Source: Hymenopus coronatus (taxonomy: Eukaryota; Arthropoda; Insecta; Mantodea; Hymenopodidae). Taken from it: a stretch of DNA of 64,000 nucleotides. Shown here one piece after another: positions 22,330-34,087 of the stretch. The DNA lies in contig CM060899.1 of assembly GCA_030762935.1 (NCBI GenBank), positions 58,640,501 to 58,704,500 on the forward strand, read 5' to 3'. The notes beneath the pieces are model-generated. The model was not told the DNA's origin, ran no database searches, and was given only the letters and a program-made list of their open reading frames with translations. Position numbers and translations under genes: made by a program. The first letter of the stretch is position 1; every line of letters starts with the position of its first letter.

Positions 22330-22745
22330 ATCAGTTGTGTTACATTACATGACTTTCTCTACATCTCTGTAACAAACTATTGAGAAAAAGCTTTTTCTTC
22401 TCTCTACTTCATGCTGATCGAGTTAAACATTAGCAGAAATGCTCTTATTACTTACTTCTTTGTAAGTAAAAGGAAAATAAGGGAATACATTAGGCTAAAG
22501 TGACACTCAAATGTTTTAAGGTTGCTGTTATGTTGATTAGTTTCTTTGCAAAGCCAGGGGTTGACAAATTCCCGTTAAGGAAAAGTTTAAGTAGTTCATA
22601 ACAAACCAGTAATTGCATTTGTACAGCTCCCTGTAACTTCTATGGTCACATCGGGAACTTTGACTAAAGAAACAGCTGTTAGTGTTGCTTTCTGAGCAGT
22701 AGGGTGGTTTATTGTTATTTTTACTTTCTCTACACATACTAAAAA
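22330..22745 (-). mobile_element. Rep-A copy A13 (D-end part) plus a short H-end scrap
   Basis: 22330-22612 is a minus-strand D end (TTACATTACATGACTTTCTC) through GGGGTTGACAAATTCCC. 22713-22745 is a plus-strand H-end scrap (TTTTTACTTTCTCTACACAT). The sequence between them is not Rep-A. Confidence 0.7.
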
Positions 22746-23084
22746 TAAAAATAAAATAAAATCTGTAATACAACATCCTGGCATCTTGTTCCCTATACCA
22801 GGACGTATATTGCAAACTTTATAATCTATTTCCCACTTTTAAATTATTGATATACATCATTATTTTACAGATAATACTTATATACTAATAACTCAAAATT
22901 TAATTTAAAACAAAACAAATTAATATAGACTAAAATAAAATAAATTCCAACCATAAATCAACTTTCACTAACACTATACCATCTATTATTAATTACTGGA
23001 AACCAGTAACCAAATAACTGGTAACCAGCTATTTACCCATAAAACTATGCTCTAGATTATTAAGATAAATGATAAACGATAATC
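22746..23084. other. Very AT-rich unassigned sequence
   Basis: Rich in AATAAAATAA and TTAATTAC-type motifs. No ORF or repeat family recognised. Confidence 0.45.
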
Positions 23085-23930
23085 CTATACTACACGTACT
23101 ATGTGCATAGTGTATAGAAAAGGTATTGCACTCCATCCAAAAATTCGATACCGAGATTTCACCGGAAATATATGTTTTAGGTTCCCCTGTGTCCAAAAAA
23201 CAAAACAAAACATGTTTACAAAAAGGTCCGCGTGTGTGTGTCTGTGAACACGATAACTCAAAAATAAGTCGGTAAAATACCAAACTTGGTATTTAAGTTT
23301 AGTGTCTCCAGGGATGTGACACGAAGATTTTGAGCAAAATCCCCCACTCCAAACTACCCTTTACATAGAACTTTTTTCGAAAATTTTGATTTTCTAAAAA
23401 AATGCCCTTAACGATTTTGATTAAAATACCCTATATTAAGAATATTTACCTGACAAATAAAATGTATATCTTAATTTTTTGGGAATAGCCTCTGAAGACT
23501 ATTTTATTCTGGACGAATTTTACGGAATTTTGTATAACTGCTAAACCGTAAGAGATAGAAAAAAACTTACCTCACAAAAAATGTAGAGCACTTTAAAACA
23601 CACAATTTATGTTATATGCATTTTTTGTCATGGAGTTGGTCGTTTTTTAGATATTTCTTGTTTTTGTTTTCAGCTTTAAAAATTTAACCTTTTCTCCCAC
23701 AGGACTTAGTTAACTCCTGTCCATACAAACAAAGGAACTTCAATCACATAGAAACCAGCTTTTGACTATCCTTTTAACCTACGGTACTCCCTTGTTTCGC
23801 TTCTATTTACAAGGAATCAAGTAATAAGGCTATTTCTACTAATTCTTTTCTCGATTAGCATGAAGTAAATAGAAGCATAAACAATAATTTGTTGCAGAGA
23901 TGTAGAAAAAGTCATGTGAATGGAACACAT
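23085..23930 (+). mobile_element. Rep-A copy A14 (complete)
   Basis: Hairpin, ACCGGAAATA, AATACCAAACTTGGTATT palindrome at 23278-23295, GGGAATAGCCTCTGAAGAC block and D end, followed by a T-run. Confidence 0.88.
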
Positions 23931-24538
23931 AATTTTTTTTTACAAATTAACTCACACAAAACACACTCACATTTGCAGTATAAGGATAGGGAATGTTGTA
24001 GATAAAGAAACGTTCCCCGCCCTGGCTGGGGATCGTACCTAGAGCCTATCGGTTGAGAAGCCAGAATGCTGAACATTCGACTATAGAGACAGTCCATTAT
24101 CGTTTCTTGTTTCACACTATAGCATCGACCAGAACCTTTATCCAACGTAGGGTGTAGGGTGTACACGGTTTGGGACAATACGCGCACTGCGATCCACGAG
24201 AGATTTAAATGCGGCCACCTTCCAGGCCGAAGTCAGAAGTATGCAACAGTTCTAGGGCGATGCTCTGTCCCACTAAGGCTGTCCGATAGGGCGCTGAACC
24301 AAGTAGCCCTCCAATGTCCACGGGGAAGACTCTTTCCTTTGGGCAAGCATCCGCGCCATCTTCCGGCACTGCATGAAACCTAGAAGCACATCTGAAAATT
24401 GAGAAGGAAACGCAATGAAAGGAGAGAAACCATCCTAGCATTCGCGTACCGATTAGGAAAAATCACGAAAAAAACTAAGGTCAAATGGGCGGTCGTTGTG
24501 AATCGAACTTGAGATCTCCAGAATTCGAGCCTCCTGTG

Positions 24539-24587
<49 letters not shown>

Positions 24588-24926
24588 GCTCGATTTTATT
24601 CAGCATAGATTAACTTGAACACACCATTTTATAACCTGACAACAGCAGGGATTTATCTAAACAAAACCGGCTGAAAGCACTGTATTCAGTGCTACCAAGC
24701 TTAATTTCTGTTAGCTCTCTGGCGCTCAAAATAACCCCATATCGCCTGCTGCCTGAGGTATCCCGTATCAGATGTAATTAATTTCATTTACAACCCCCCC
24801 CCCCCGATAAAGTAGTTTGGTTCATCTGCTGGCGGTCACAGTTCATTAACCCCAAAACTGCGGGGTGGAATGGATGTTGGTAGATGCGCTGGTTTTATGG
24901 GTACTTCTATTCCAGACTTTGTATAA
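23931..24926. other. tRNA-like remnants and a trinucleotide repeat
   Basis: About 24,000-24,085 on the minus strand reads like a tRNA-derived head (GGCTTCTCAACCGATAGG, then GGTACGATCCCCAGCC). A second B-box-like GAGTTCGATTCACAACG lies near 24,495-24,515. A (TTA)n repeat fills about 24,537-24,587. A C-run of 11 lies at 24,795-24,805. The small ORFs at 24,159-24,441 have no motif. Confidence 0.45.
24537..24587. repeat. (TTA)n microsatellite
   Basis: About 50 bp of uninterrupted TTA/ATT repeat, outside Rep-A. Confidence 0.9.
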
Positions 24927-25105
24927 AAAAAAATCTGATGTGTTTCATTCACATGCCTTTATCTGTCCTGAAAACAAACTGTTCTTACAAATGGCTGTTT
25001 TTTTTATCTACATCATGCTAATCAGGATAAACATTACCATAAATGTTTTACTACTTAGTTCCTTATAGGCATAAGAAAAATAGGGAATGCACTAGGCTAA
25101 AAGCT
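24927..25105 (-). mobile_element. Rep-A copy A15 (D-end fragment)
   Basis: CTGATGTGTTTCATTCACAT through CATGCTAATCAGGATAAACA and GGGAATGCACTAGGCTAAA, then similarity stops. Confidence 0.8.
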
Positions 25106-25429
25106 CTTATCTACTATGCTAGGAAAGTATAAAGTTACAGTTTTAAAGTTATATTCAGAAAACATTGGTCTCGAATGCATAGTATTTTATTTAGTAACAG
25201 AACCTGTGTAAAATTTCAGACCTCTATGATAAGCAGCTTATACTTTTGAATGCTTTAATAAATTATTCCTTCACGTCACTCCTGAGGTATGTATCTATTA
25301 TTTATATATTCGGAAATTCAAGTTACTGTTCTGATTTCTTTTTAAATTAATATTGATTAGTTGAAACTGTGAAGTATACAACCTTCTTCTTCGGCTTGCC
25401 GTCATCATATGGAGGACATCCCACCTCTA
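25106..25429. other. Unassigned sequence
   Basis: About 320 bp AT-rich, no recognised feature. Confidence 0.45.
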
Positions 25430-25479
25430 GGACAAGTCAACGCCTGGGGTCAAATGCCTATCGAGGAGCAGACGAACTA

Positions 25480-25690
25480 TGAATCAGATAGTTCCAGGGA
25501 TGGTGGATCAGCCCAATGCTTTGGGATTTATAGGAAAGCTGATGACGGAGCAATGGTGGAATGAATGGCGGGGGAAACCGGACTACCCGCGCGGACACCG
25601 CTTCACACACCACAAATCCCACATGCGGTCTCCTCGGATTGAACCTGAGCTGCCGAGGTTGGAGGGTAATGGTCTCACGGCGTCGCTTAA
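25480..25690 (-). mobile_element. SINE-1, diverged copy
   Basis: The block GGAGCAATGGTGGAATGAAT followed by GGCGGGGGAAACCGGA is shared with the copy at 11470, as are the CGCTTC and CCACAAATCCCACATGCGG blocks. The tRNA-like head (GAGACCATTACCCTCC on the minus strand) is heavily altered. Confidence 0.6.
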
Positions 25691-25779
25691 GTACCATCAT
25701 TGGGGAATATAAGGCATCATTAAATGGTAAAGGTTTAATTCTAAAAACTGGTGTAAAGAAAACTTATCATGTCTGCCTC

Positions 25780-25960
25780 ACGTTCAAGAGATCTTGAGCT
25801 CGAATATCGGTTAGGGTGAGTTACCCGGATAAGGTTTTTTCCCTTATTCTGAGAAGACGGATGTCGAGCAACCCTCTAAGTGGACCCATTTGAGCATCAT
25901 TTCGCCGATTTCATTCAGCGCCCGATATGACCTACCAGTTAAAGGACTTTAAACTACCAA
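25780..25960 (+). mobile_element. SINE-3, head truncated
   Basis: Shares GTGAGTTACCCGGATAAGG, CTGAGAAGACGGATGTCGAG, CATTCAGCGCCCGATATGAC and GTTAAAGGACTTTAAAC with the full SINE-3 at 43,205. The tRNA-like head is mostly lost. Confidence 0.7.
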
Positions 25961-26145
25961 AAATAATTAAATAAAAACATCTTATATCACTCCAATGAAA
26001 CAAATCCTTTAAATTCAGAAAAATGCTTTCTCGAAAACAGGATGTAGAAAAAACAAAGGAGATTGTTGAAAATCCCAATGCACTGATTTCTAAATTATTA
26101 CTAACCCTTTAGAAACTGCAGATCATGAAAAATAATAACATTTAT
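25961..26145. other. Unassigned sequence
   Basis: Short AT-rich interval without features. Confidence 0.4.
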
Positions 26146-26952
26146 ATTTACTTTCTCTACACGTGTTATGTACATCGTGTATATAGAAGGTATTGTAATG
26201 CACCCAAAAATTCGATACCGAGGGGTCCCTCTGAATCTAAAAAAGTATTTTTAGAAAAAGGTCCGTGTGTGTCTGTGGACGCATAGCTCAAAAACGAAAA
26301 GACCGTTAAATACCAAGCTTGGTATTTAAATTTGGTATCTTCCAAAGATGCGACACGGAAGATTTTCAAGACAATCCCCCCACCCCCAACTACCCTTTAC
26401 ATGGAAACAATTTCGAACATTTTGATTTTCTCGAAAATTGCTCTAACGATTTTGATTAAAATCCCTTACATTTAAGATATTTGCATGACTATATATATTG
26501 AATTTTTTGGTAATAGCCTCTGAAGACTTCTTTATTCTGGATGATTTTTATTGAATTTTGCATAACTGGTAAACCGAAAGACATAGACAAAAACTTATTA
26601 CATAAAAGATGTAGATCTCGATAAAACACACAATGTATGTCACATATACATTTTTTTCGTGGAGAAGGCCATTTTGAGATATTCTTTGATATTGATTTCA
26701 GTTTTAAAATTCTCATATGGGAACTACTCAACTCCTGGCCACGCAAGTAAACGGATTTCAATCCCAAAGCAACCGCATTTTAAAACATTTGACTGTCAGT
26801 TTAGCCTATTGTATTCTTTTTAGTTTCGTTCTGCTTACAAGGAATTAAATACGGTTTCTGCTAATGTTTTAGCATGAAATAGATATAAGAATAAGTTATT
26901 AACAATAATTTGTTACAGAGAGATAAGGAAGTCATGTGAATGGAGCACATCA
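26146..26952 (+). mobile_element. Rep-A copy A16 (complete)
   Basis: H end hairpin, a short deletion that removes the ACCGGAAATA block, AATACCAAGCTTGGTATT palindrome, and D end GGAGCACATCAGATTTTTT. Confidence 0.87.
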
Positions 26953-27491
26953 GATTTTTTGTCAGAGTTTTATGAGTTCACCAGCTTCTCCGAGAAATAA
27001 TTTCCAGCAACTAATCAAACACCGTCTCTTGCCTACGAGGTGAGATGGCCCAAAGGCTAATCCAATACCCCAATCCTCATAAATCCTCAGGATCAGAATT
27101 GCGGCACCTTGTTTCGGACTTAATAGCACTGCTTGAAAGGACGCTGCCATTAACCTTATCGAAAGCACTTCGAATGTCTGTCGGTGAAGGAACCGTGCAA
27201 TTAGAATGGGGACAAAAGACGAATCCTTGTGAAGTCGAAGGTACATGAGGAATCGCGTCTTATTGCAAAATGGGGAAGATCTCCCCTAGCAACTGAGATA
27301 TTGGGGTTCTTGTCTGAAGGCTCTCAGGGAGATATCTTTGCTTGTCAAGGGTCCTAGGATTAAAGAAGTAAGAGAGAAAATCAAGCTGTTCTGGTGATTT
27401 AAAGCCCAGGATGGACATTTAGAGCATTTTCTTGTTGTTGGTGGTTAAGAAGAATAAAATGTGCTATTTTCACGATGGGAAACATTTTCAA
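26953..27491. other. Unassigned sequence
   Basis: ORFs of 67 to 94 residues overlap on both strands (26,962-27,248) without recognisable motifs. No repeat match within the window. Confidence 0.4.
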
Positions 27492-28331
27492 AAATCTGAT
27501 ATGTTACACTCACATGACTTTCTCTAGCAGCTCTACAAACAAACTTCTTACAAAAGATTATTCTTCTTTCTAGACCATGCTAATCGAGATAAACCTTAGC
27601 AGAATATTCTTATTACACAGTTCCTTATAAGTAGAAGGAAACTAAAGGCATGCACTATGCTTAAGTGATAGTCAAATGCTTTAAAAGCTGTCGTTATGCG
27701 ATTGTCATAGCACTTCGCTTCCTGTCTCAGAAAGTGTAAGTAATTTACAATTGAAAACAATAACAAGGAATACCTCGGAAACGGTTACCTCCACAACAAA
27801 AACGTAAAGGGCATAAATTGTGTGTTTTGACGAGATCTAAAATTTTTGTGGAGTAAATTTTTGTCTATCTCTTACGGTTAGCAGTAAAGCAAAATTCGGC
27901 AAAATTCATCCAGAATAAAGAGGTCTTCAGAGGCTATTCCCAGAAAATTCTATATATATACGGGATGTAAATATCTTTAGTATACAGGATTTTAATCATA
28001 ATCTTTAGAGCTAGTTTTGAGAAAATCGACATTTACGAAAAATTTTCCATGTAAAGAGTAGTTTATGGGGGGGGGGATTTTCTTGAAAATCTTTGTGTCG
28101 CATCCTTGGAAGGTACCAAACCCAAATACCAAGTTAAGTATTTGACGGTCTTTTAGTTTTTGAGCTATGCTGTCCACAGACACACCACGCGGACCTTTTT
28201 CTAAAAATGCTTTTTTTCGGACTCCGGGGATCCCAAAACATATATTTCCGGTAAATTCTCAAATTTTTGGGTGGAATACAGTACCTTCTCTATCCACTAT
28301 GTATATTGTACATGCGGGCTAGAGAATGTAA
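27492..28331 (-). mobile_element. Rep-A copy A17 (complete)
   Basis: D end CTGATATGTTACACTCACAT, the same TTACACTCACATGACTTTC variant as copy A2, suggesting the two share a recent source. G-run of 10 near 28,066, then the H end with a worn hairpin (CATGCGGGCTAGAGAATG). A18 follows directly in the same orientation. Confidence 0.87.
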
Positions 28332-28337
28332 AAATTC

Positions 28338-28545
28338 TAATATATACATTCACATGCCTTTCTCTGTTCCTCTATTCCTTATTAGCCAGCATATTAAAAT
28401 TATTCTTAAGAACGTTTATGTTCCTATCTACTACTTCATCTTAATCGAGAAAAATATTTCCGGAAATAGCACTATTTACAAAAGGAATATCGATAGTCAA
28501 AATGTTTTTGGAACTGGACGCTATTTGCTCATAAAATGCTGTGCT
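28338..28545 (-). mobile_element. Rep-A copy A18 (D-end fragment)
   Basis: Abuts the H end of A17. It retains ACATTCACATGCCTTTCTCT and the ATCTACTACTTCATCTTAAT-like block, then diverges. Confidence 0.7.
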
Positions 28546-28617
28546 CTTTACAATATAGCGCAAGAAACAATTAAAAACCGAGAGGACTAAAAGAATGTCC
28601 ACTATTGAACAATTGGA

Positions 28618-28740
28618 TGGCCCCGTAGCTCAGTCGATAGATCACCTCTCCCGGGTTCGATTCCCGGCTGAGGATTAGGGATTTTTCTCTAGCCCAGATT
28701 ATTCCCTATCTCCAGAATCTGGAAGTCAGAATATGTGTGT
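28618..28740 (+). mobile_element. tRNA-like SINE fragment
   Basis: GGCCCCGTAGCTCAGTCG (A-box) and CCCGGGTTCGATTCCCGG (B-box with a perfect T-arm stem) are too close together for a whole tRNA: the anticodon arm is missing. The following TTAGGGATTTTTCTCTAGCC resembles a SINE body rather than a tRNA 3' flank. No second copy in the window. Confidence 0.55.
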
Positions 28741-28880
28741 TTTGTAGCGAACAAAATAAAGAAAATAGAAACCCAACGAATACAACAGTACAGGAGTTAG
28801 AACCACTGTCGATACGCAACTTGTTCCACAGGGAAATGCTGCCTATAGGACCATGTAGTGAAAAAAAAAAAAAAAAAAAA

Positions 28881-29770
28881 TGTGATGCGCTCCATTCACA
28901 TGACTTTCTCTACATCTCTGTCGTCTCTGTTATAAATTATTGTCCATAGCCTTATTCTTCTGTATACTTCACGCTAATCGCTATACAATTGGCTGAAATT
29001 ATCTTGTTACTTGCCTCCTTGTCAGTAGGAGCGAAATAAGGGAATACACTAGGCTATAAGGAATTAATTTCTTAAAAGCTGAAGTTAATTTCTTTGTAAG
29101 GCCAAGAGTAGACAAATTCCCGCATGAGAAAAGCAACAACAAGGAATATCTCGGGAATGGTCAGCTCCACGAAAAATATGTATAGGTATGTCATAAATTG
29201 TGTATTTTAACAAAATCTTCATTTTTGAGAGAAAGTTATCGTCTGCCTCTTACGGTTTACCAGTTATGCAAAAGTCATTTAGATTAAAGAGGTCTTCAGA
29301 GCCTCTTCCCTGAAAATTCAGCTTATACATTTCTTTTGCCATGTACTTTAATTTACGCATGTTAATCAAAATCGTTAGAGCCATTTTAACAAATCGAAAA
29401 TATCGAAAAATATTTTCATGTAAAGGGTAGTTTGGGGTGGAAGATTTTACCTGAAAATCTTCGTGACGCATCCTTGGAAGATACTGAACTTAAAATACCG
29501 AGTTTGGTTTTCGAGCTATGCTGAGTATAGACTGACAACATACTGACTTTTTTCGAAAAATGCTTTTTATTTATTTATTCAGTGGGCCAAAACATGTATT
29601 TCCGGTGTAAGCTCCTTATCCAATTTTTGGGTTGAATACATTACCTTCTCTGCGTAAATTGTATATACGTGCTAGAGAAAATAATATCCTTTCGTAAGAA
29701 TAGTTTCTATAGTCACTAATAATAAGCCATATGTAGATAGTAAAGAAACTCCTGTGAATGTTACAATAAG
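28881..29770 (-). mobile_element. Rep-A copy A19 with D ends on both sides
   Basis: Preceded by a 20-nt A-run. D end at 28,886, complete core, H end at about 29,640-29,690 (GCTAGAGAAAATAATA), then immediately a plus-strand D-end scrap (GTAAGAATAGTTTCT to GTGAATGTTACAATAAGA). One of the mirror-type composites. Confidence 0.8.
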
Positions 29771-30195
29771 ATTTTGATATTAATTAGCACATAATTAGTT
29801 TGAGTAACAATCTAATAAAACAGTAAGTTCCATAAAAAATCACTTATAGTTTCTCATTTATATGAGGGCCATCCAAAAAGTAACGAACCATTTGTCATGA
29901 CTAAATAGTAAGGAAAAATATCAACACAAACCTTTATTTACAAAGTTACAGTACCTTATTCTATTTCTCAACTTTAATCTGCATTCTGTCAAGACATTTA
30001 TTGTCACGTGGTATCTTCTTTTTAATGCTCAAGATGTTGGACCAATATAATTGCATGTGCAAATAATTTAACTGTATTGTGATAATGCAATGAACAGTCT
30101 TCACTAAGGAAATGGCGCATAATTTACAAGTAAACAATTAAGAACCAGTATCTACGACAAAGACCGAAGTGGAAGTTCATCGCTCTTTATGGAGG

Positions 30196-30290
30196 AGGTA
30201 GGTAGGAAGTAGCCAATCCAGTACATTGGCGTGCAAAATTCCAATCATTCGGAAATCATTATATCTGCATTTTAATCGTTTTTATCACAC
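30196..30290. repeat. Rep-C repeat, copy 1
   Basis: GCCAATCCAGTACATTGGCG, AAAATTCCAA and TTTTAATCGTTTTTA are shared with 46,104-46,204 and 58,723-58,816. Here TTTTTA is followed by unrelated sequence; in the other two places a Rep-A H end follows. Confidence 0.75.
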
Positions 30291-30498
30291 CCACGTGCAA
30301 TTGTTTTTGTAAATTTATCGCACCCACGTGCATTTTTTGAGTGCGGTACCGAATCCTCCTACGATCTGAAAAATAGCCCCGAAGCCTCCCGGACCCTTAA
30401 AGGTCCCTAATTACATAGCCCCCAAGCCTCCCCAAAGCAGGTAATCTCCCGGTCGAAACAGGTAATAGTTGCAGTTTGGTGTTTATAATATTTGATTA

Positions 30499-30730
30499 TT
30501 ATGTTAGTTTTGATGGACTTTTACATATATGTTCCGTAGCTTTTCTCTTCAGATTACAAAGTACTTTCTGTCTCTGAATTTTGTCACTAGGTGGTGCCGC
30601 GTGGTTATGGTGCTCTTGAATGCCCAGGATATCTATTTCTTCAATGGAAAAGGTTTTAATAAAACTTTTGCAACTTTTAACATTGCACCCCATCGCGCTT
30701 CTCCACTTTTTAAACACTTCTGGAATCCGA
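30499..30730 (-). pseudogene. FLYWCH-type zinc-finger fragment
   Basis: The 72-residue frame has the FLYWCH layout: a KKWRSAMG segment where the family has WRC (the first Cys would be Ser here), NVKSCKSFIKTF supplying the next Cys, and EHHNHAAPP for the His pair, followed by a basic KRKATEH stretch. FLYWCH modules occur in animal DNA-binding proteins and in Mutator-like transposases. No rest of a protein is present. It lies inside the 1.6-kb mariner-like element and points away from the plus-strand fragment at 31,026. Confidence 0.5.
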
Positions 30731-31007
30731 AAGTGTAACCGTTCCGAAGTAGACTTTTCCTTACTGTTCTACTCGTCGTAATTTCAGTCTCGTCGGAAAA
30801 CATGTTAACTGTGAACTAATTTGAAGTACACTGAAAGTAATCGAGGAAAAAATTAGGCATACCCATTCCACCCCATCGGCTGGCTAATTTCACCAGTTTC
30901 GCGGGCGGCTTGGAGGTTGTTTTACCTGGGCACGGGAGGCTTCGGTCCTGCGCCCGTATTTTCTCTCTAAACTAATGTTCGCCTCATAATAATAGTATCA
31001 GTGTGCA

Positions 31008-31268
31008 GTGATATTCCCGTACATAATGGCGGAAGTTCCAAAACGTTTTGGGGAAAGGTCTATCGATGAAATAGACATATTAATTGAAAACTCAAAGCCT
31101 CAGAATACTAAAAACAACAGAGAGAGAGAGAGAGTGTGTGAAACCAGTTCAACGAATTCTGAAAGCAACGAGGCCATTATTTATGATATGAACATCAAGT
31201 TGCAGCGATTTCGTTGCAAATATAAATGGGACTTGAGTAATATTATTCTTCGTGTCTATATAGGCTAA
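31008..31268 (+). pseudogene. Possible N-terminal fragment of a Crypton/ZMYM-like protein
   Basis: The frame from ATG at 31,026 reads MAEVPKRFGERSIDEIDIL and then has an NTKNN segment, a layout that reminds me of the N terminus of proteins derived from Crypton tyrosine recombinases (RF, S, EIDxL, NTK). After an (AG)n tract the similarity ends, and the frame closes at 31,268. The 290 bp upstream, between this and the FLYWCH fragment, is more GC-rich and contains GCACGGGAGGCTTCGG, repeated inverted near 30,380. The identity is tentative. Confidence 0.35.
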
Positions 31269-31480
31269 TCATTGTTATTTTATTCACGAAACAATCTTAT
31301 TAAATGCAACTCGAGCTACAACTTTTCTTGCGAATTTTTCGATAAAAGTTAGAGCTCTCGTTATATTACTTATGATAAAGGTAAGGTAGTCTAACTTTGT
31401 AAATAAAGTTTTGTATTGATATCTTTTGTTATTATTTAGCTATGCCAAATCGTCTTGTCACTTTCTAGATGACCCTCGTA

Positions 31481-31923
31481 CCTACTTTATTTTAGCGTCT
31501 CTCTATGAGAACTTATGAGTCAGGTTATAGTATATAACAAAGCAGTAATAGTTAACTGAATCCCAAGATAAAGTTTCCACCCTTGAGATATGGCTCCTCA
31601 GTACATTAAACATGCTATAAAGCGCAACTGGAAACCATTTTCTTTAGAGGCTGCGAATGTCGTAACTACTTTACTATCGAATCTGAGTTCCTATTCGTCG
31701 AGACACATTCAAGTAACGGAGTTTGTGATCAATAAACGGAATTTCAATTCTTCCTGGGACTAGTGGAAAGGTTTGGGGGAATAACTCATGTTTAATAAGA
31801 TCGTTCAGCTGAACGTATGCATTAGCACCAGTCTTATCAACCATTCTTTTAAATAGATTATGTCTCTCCTACGTACACTTCAGACATTAAAACAGTTGCA
31901 ATTCACATTTGGAAACAAAAAAT
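31481..31923. other. Unassigned sequence
   Basis: About 440 bp without recognised features. Confidence 0.45.
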
Positions 31924-32741
31924 AGTGATATTCCATTTATATGACTTTCACCACCCATTCAACAAGGAATTCTTACAAAACTTAATGTTCTATCTACTTC
32001 ATGTCAATCGACATAAACAACTTGTAGAAATGTTTCCTTATAGGTACAATAAAAACAGGAAAATATTGTAAGCTTTAGCATAGTGGAATTTGAAGGGCTT
32101 GTCGCTGTTATGGCTTGAAATGCCCTTTTTCTTACATGGCCAAGGAAATATAAATAAAACTGAAAAGAAAGATAAAAAGAAGCGTTCCCAGTTCAGAAAG
32201 GTGTACTGGAAAATCCAAACCAATAACAAGGAATATCTCGGAAATGTTAACTGTACTATAAAAAAATGTTTTGTGTAAAAAATTGTGTGCTTAAACGATG
32301 CTTACGTCTTTTTCTTTTAGTAAAATTGTGTCTATATCTTATGTCTACTAGCAAAAGTTATCCAGAATGAAGAAGACTTCAAAGATTATTCCCAGAAAAT
32401 CAAGATACACAGTTTTGTTGATGTTATTGTTAAATTATCTTAAACGTATAGTATTTTAATCAAAGTCATTAGAGCCATTATTAGAAAATTAAAAGGTTCA
32501 ATAATATGTTCTTAAAAACACTTGTCACATACTTTAAGATGAGAACTTAAATACCAAGTTTGATATTCACCCGACTTTTTGAGTGTTGTCAGACACACAA
32601 CTCACACAATCACGCGCGCGCGGCATATTTCTAAAAAGTGATGTTTTTAGGCGTCAAAACATATTTCTGGTGAAATTTCTACGTCGAAATTTTGGTGGAA
32701 ATCATTACCTTGATTTCCTACTACGCCCGTGTCAGAAAAAT
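31924..32741 (-). mobile_element. Rep-A copy A20 (complete, diverged)
   Basis: D end GTGATATTCCATTTATATGA, all central blocks, (CG)n at the microsatellite position (about 32,612-32,622), H end without a good hairpin. Confidence 0.8.
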
Positions 32742-33125
32742 TGTTTAGGCCATGCCATAAAATACAAAAGTAATACTTAATGGAACATCCATAACTTGTT
32801 TTGAGCTAACTTTTGTTACAGCTACAATTTTTTAACCCCGCCAAGCAATAAACATATCATGTTTCTGGTGTATCTCCCTCGATTTTGCTGAATTAAAGAT
32901 ATTCCGCAGATTTCGCTTCCTCTCTAATTTCACTTTCATTCAAAAGCTCAAAGCTTTCATTCCCCACATTCACTTGGCGACAATATCTTGGAAACAGGAA
33001 TGTCAGTGACATCACACACATTTGTCATTTGCGTTTTAAGCTATTTACGAATATGTAAAATATACCAATCAGACTTGCGTAAAACGAATGCGAGTTGTAT
33101 CAATTGTTTGTGACACTTAAAAAAA
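32742..33125. other. Unassigned sequence
   Basis: About 380 bp, no recognised features. Confidence 0.45.
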
Positions 33126-34026
33126 CCTGATGTGTGCCATTCACATGACTTTCTCTACTTCTCTGCAACAAATTGTTGTTAAAAAGCTTATGCTTCTATT
33201 TACTTCATGCTAATCGAGAAGACATTAGCAGAAATAGTCTTATTACTTGCTTCCTTGTAAGTAGGAGCGAAATAAGGGAGTAGCATAGGTTAAAGTGATA
33301 GTCAAAAGCTGGTTGCTATGTGACAGTTCCTTTGTTTGTATGGACAGGAGTTGACAAATACCTGTGTGATAATTTTTCAAAGGCGAATCCCAAAACAGGA
33401 ATATGTAAAAAAACAACAACAAAAAAAAAAAAACAACAACGATCAACTCCACGACAAAATGTATATAACATAAATTGTGTGTTTTGAAGTACACTACATT
33501 TTTGTGTGGTAACGTTTTGATCATCTTACGGTTTAGCAGTTATGCAAAATTCCGTAAAATTGATCCAGAATAAAGTAGTCTTCAGAGGCTATTTCCAGAA
33601 AGTTCAAAATAACCATTTTATTTGTCAGGTAAATATCTTTAATATACGATATTTTAATCAAAATAGTTAGAGCCATTTTTAAGAAAATAAAAATTTTCGA
33701 AAAAAATTCTATGTAAAGGGTAGTTGGGGTGGGGATTTTCTTAAAAATCTTCGTGTCGCATCCTTGGAAGATACCAATCTTAAATACCAAGTTTGGTATT
33801 TAACGGTCTTTTCTTTTTTGAGTTATGGTGTCCACAGACACACACATACACACACACGCACACCCACACACGCACACACACACGGTCCTTTTTCTGAAAA
33901 AGCTTTCTTTGGATTCAGGGGGACCCAAAACATTTATTTCCGGTAAAATCTCGGAATGAAATTTTTGGGTGGAATGCAATACCTTCTCTATACACTATGT
34001 ACATAGTACGTGTAGAGAAAGTAAAA
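33126..34026 (-). mobile_element. Rep-A copy A21 (complete, reference minus-strand copy)
   Basis: D end CTGATGTGTGCCATTCACAT to H end with a good hairpin (TACACTATGTACATAGTACG) and GTAGAGAAAGTAAAAA. Contains an A-rich insertion at 33,407-33,440 and an expanded (CA)n at 33,838-33,882. Confidence 0.9.
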
Positions 34027-34087
34027 ACAATTTAGTTTATGTTCTCACCACCTAACTGCAACCTAGGTCCAAGCTGATGCATTTATA

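Larger units (their letters stand above)
29863..31478. mobile_element. 1,616-bp mariner-like element with about 97-bp terminal inverted repeats and foreign interior
   Basis: Left terminus TGAGGGCCATCCAAAAAGT (29863-29961) and the complement of the right terminus, CGAGGGTCATCTAGAAAGT (31380-31478), agree over almost 100 bp, including ACTTTATTTACAAAGTTA. TA lies on each side (29861-29862, 31479-31480). Just inside the left repeat, the minus strand can be read as DNKCLDRMQIKVEK then stop, like a mariner transposase C terminus. No other mariner transposase part is seen. The interior instead holds a FLYWCH-like fragment, an unrelated plus-strand fragment and a 95-bp repeat (Rep-C). Confidence 0.72.

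Noticed and set aside
28618..28674. Possible functional tRNA gene
   Set aside because: A- and B-boxes are present but the anticodon arm is missing. The same reasoning applies to the tRNA-like heads at 46,245 and 55,555.
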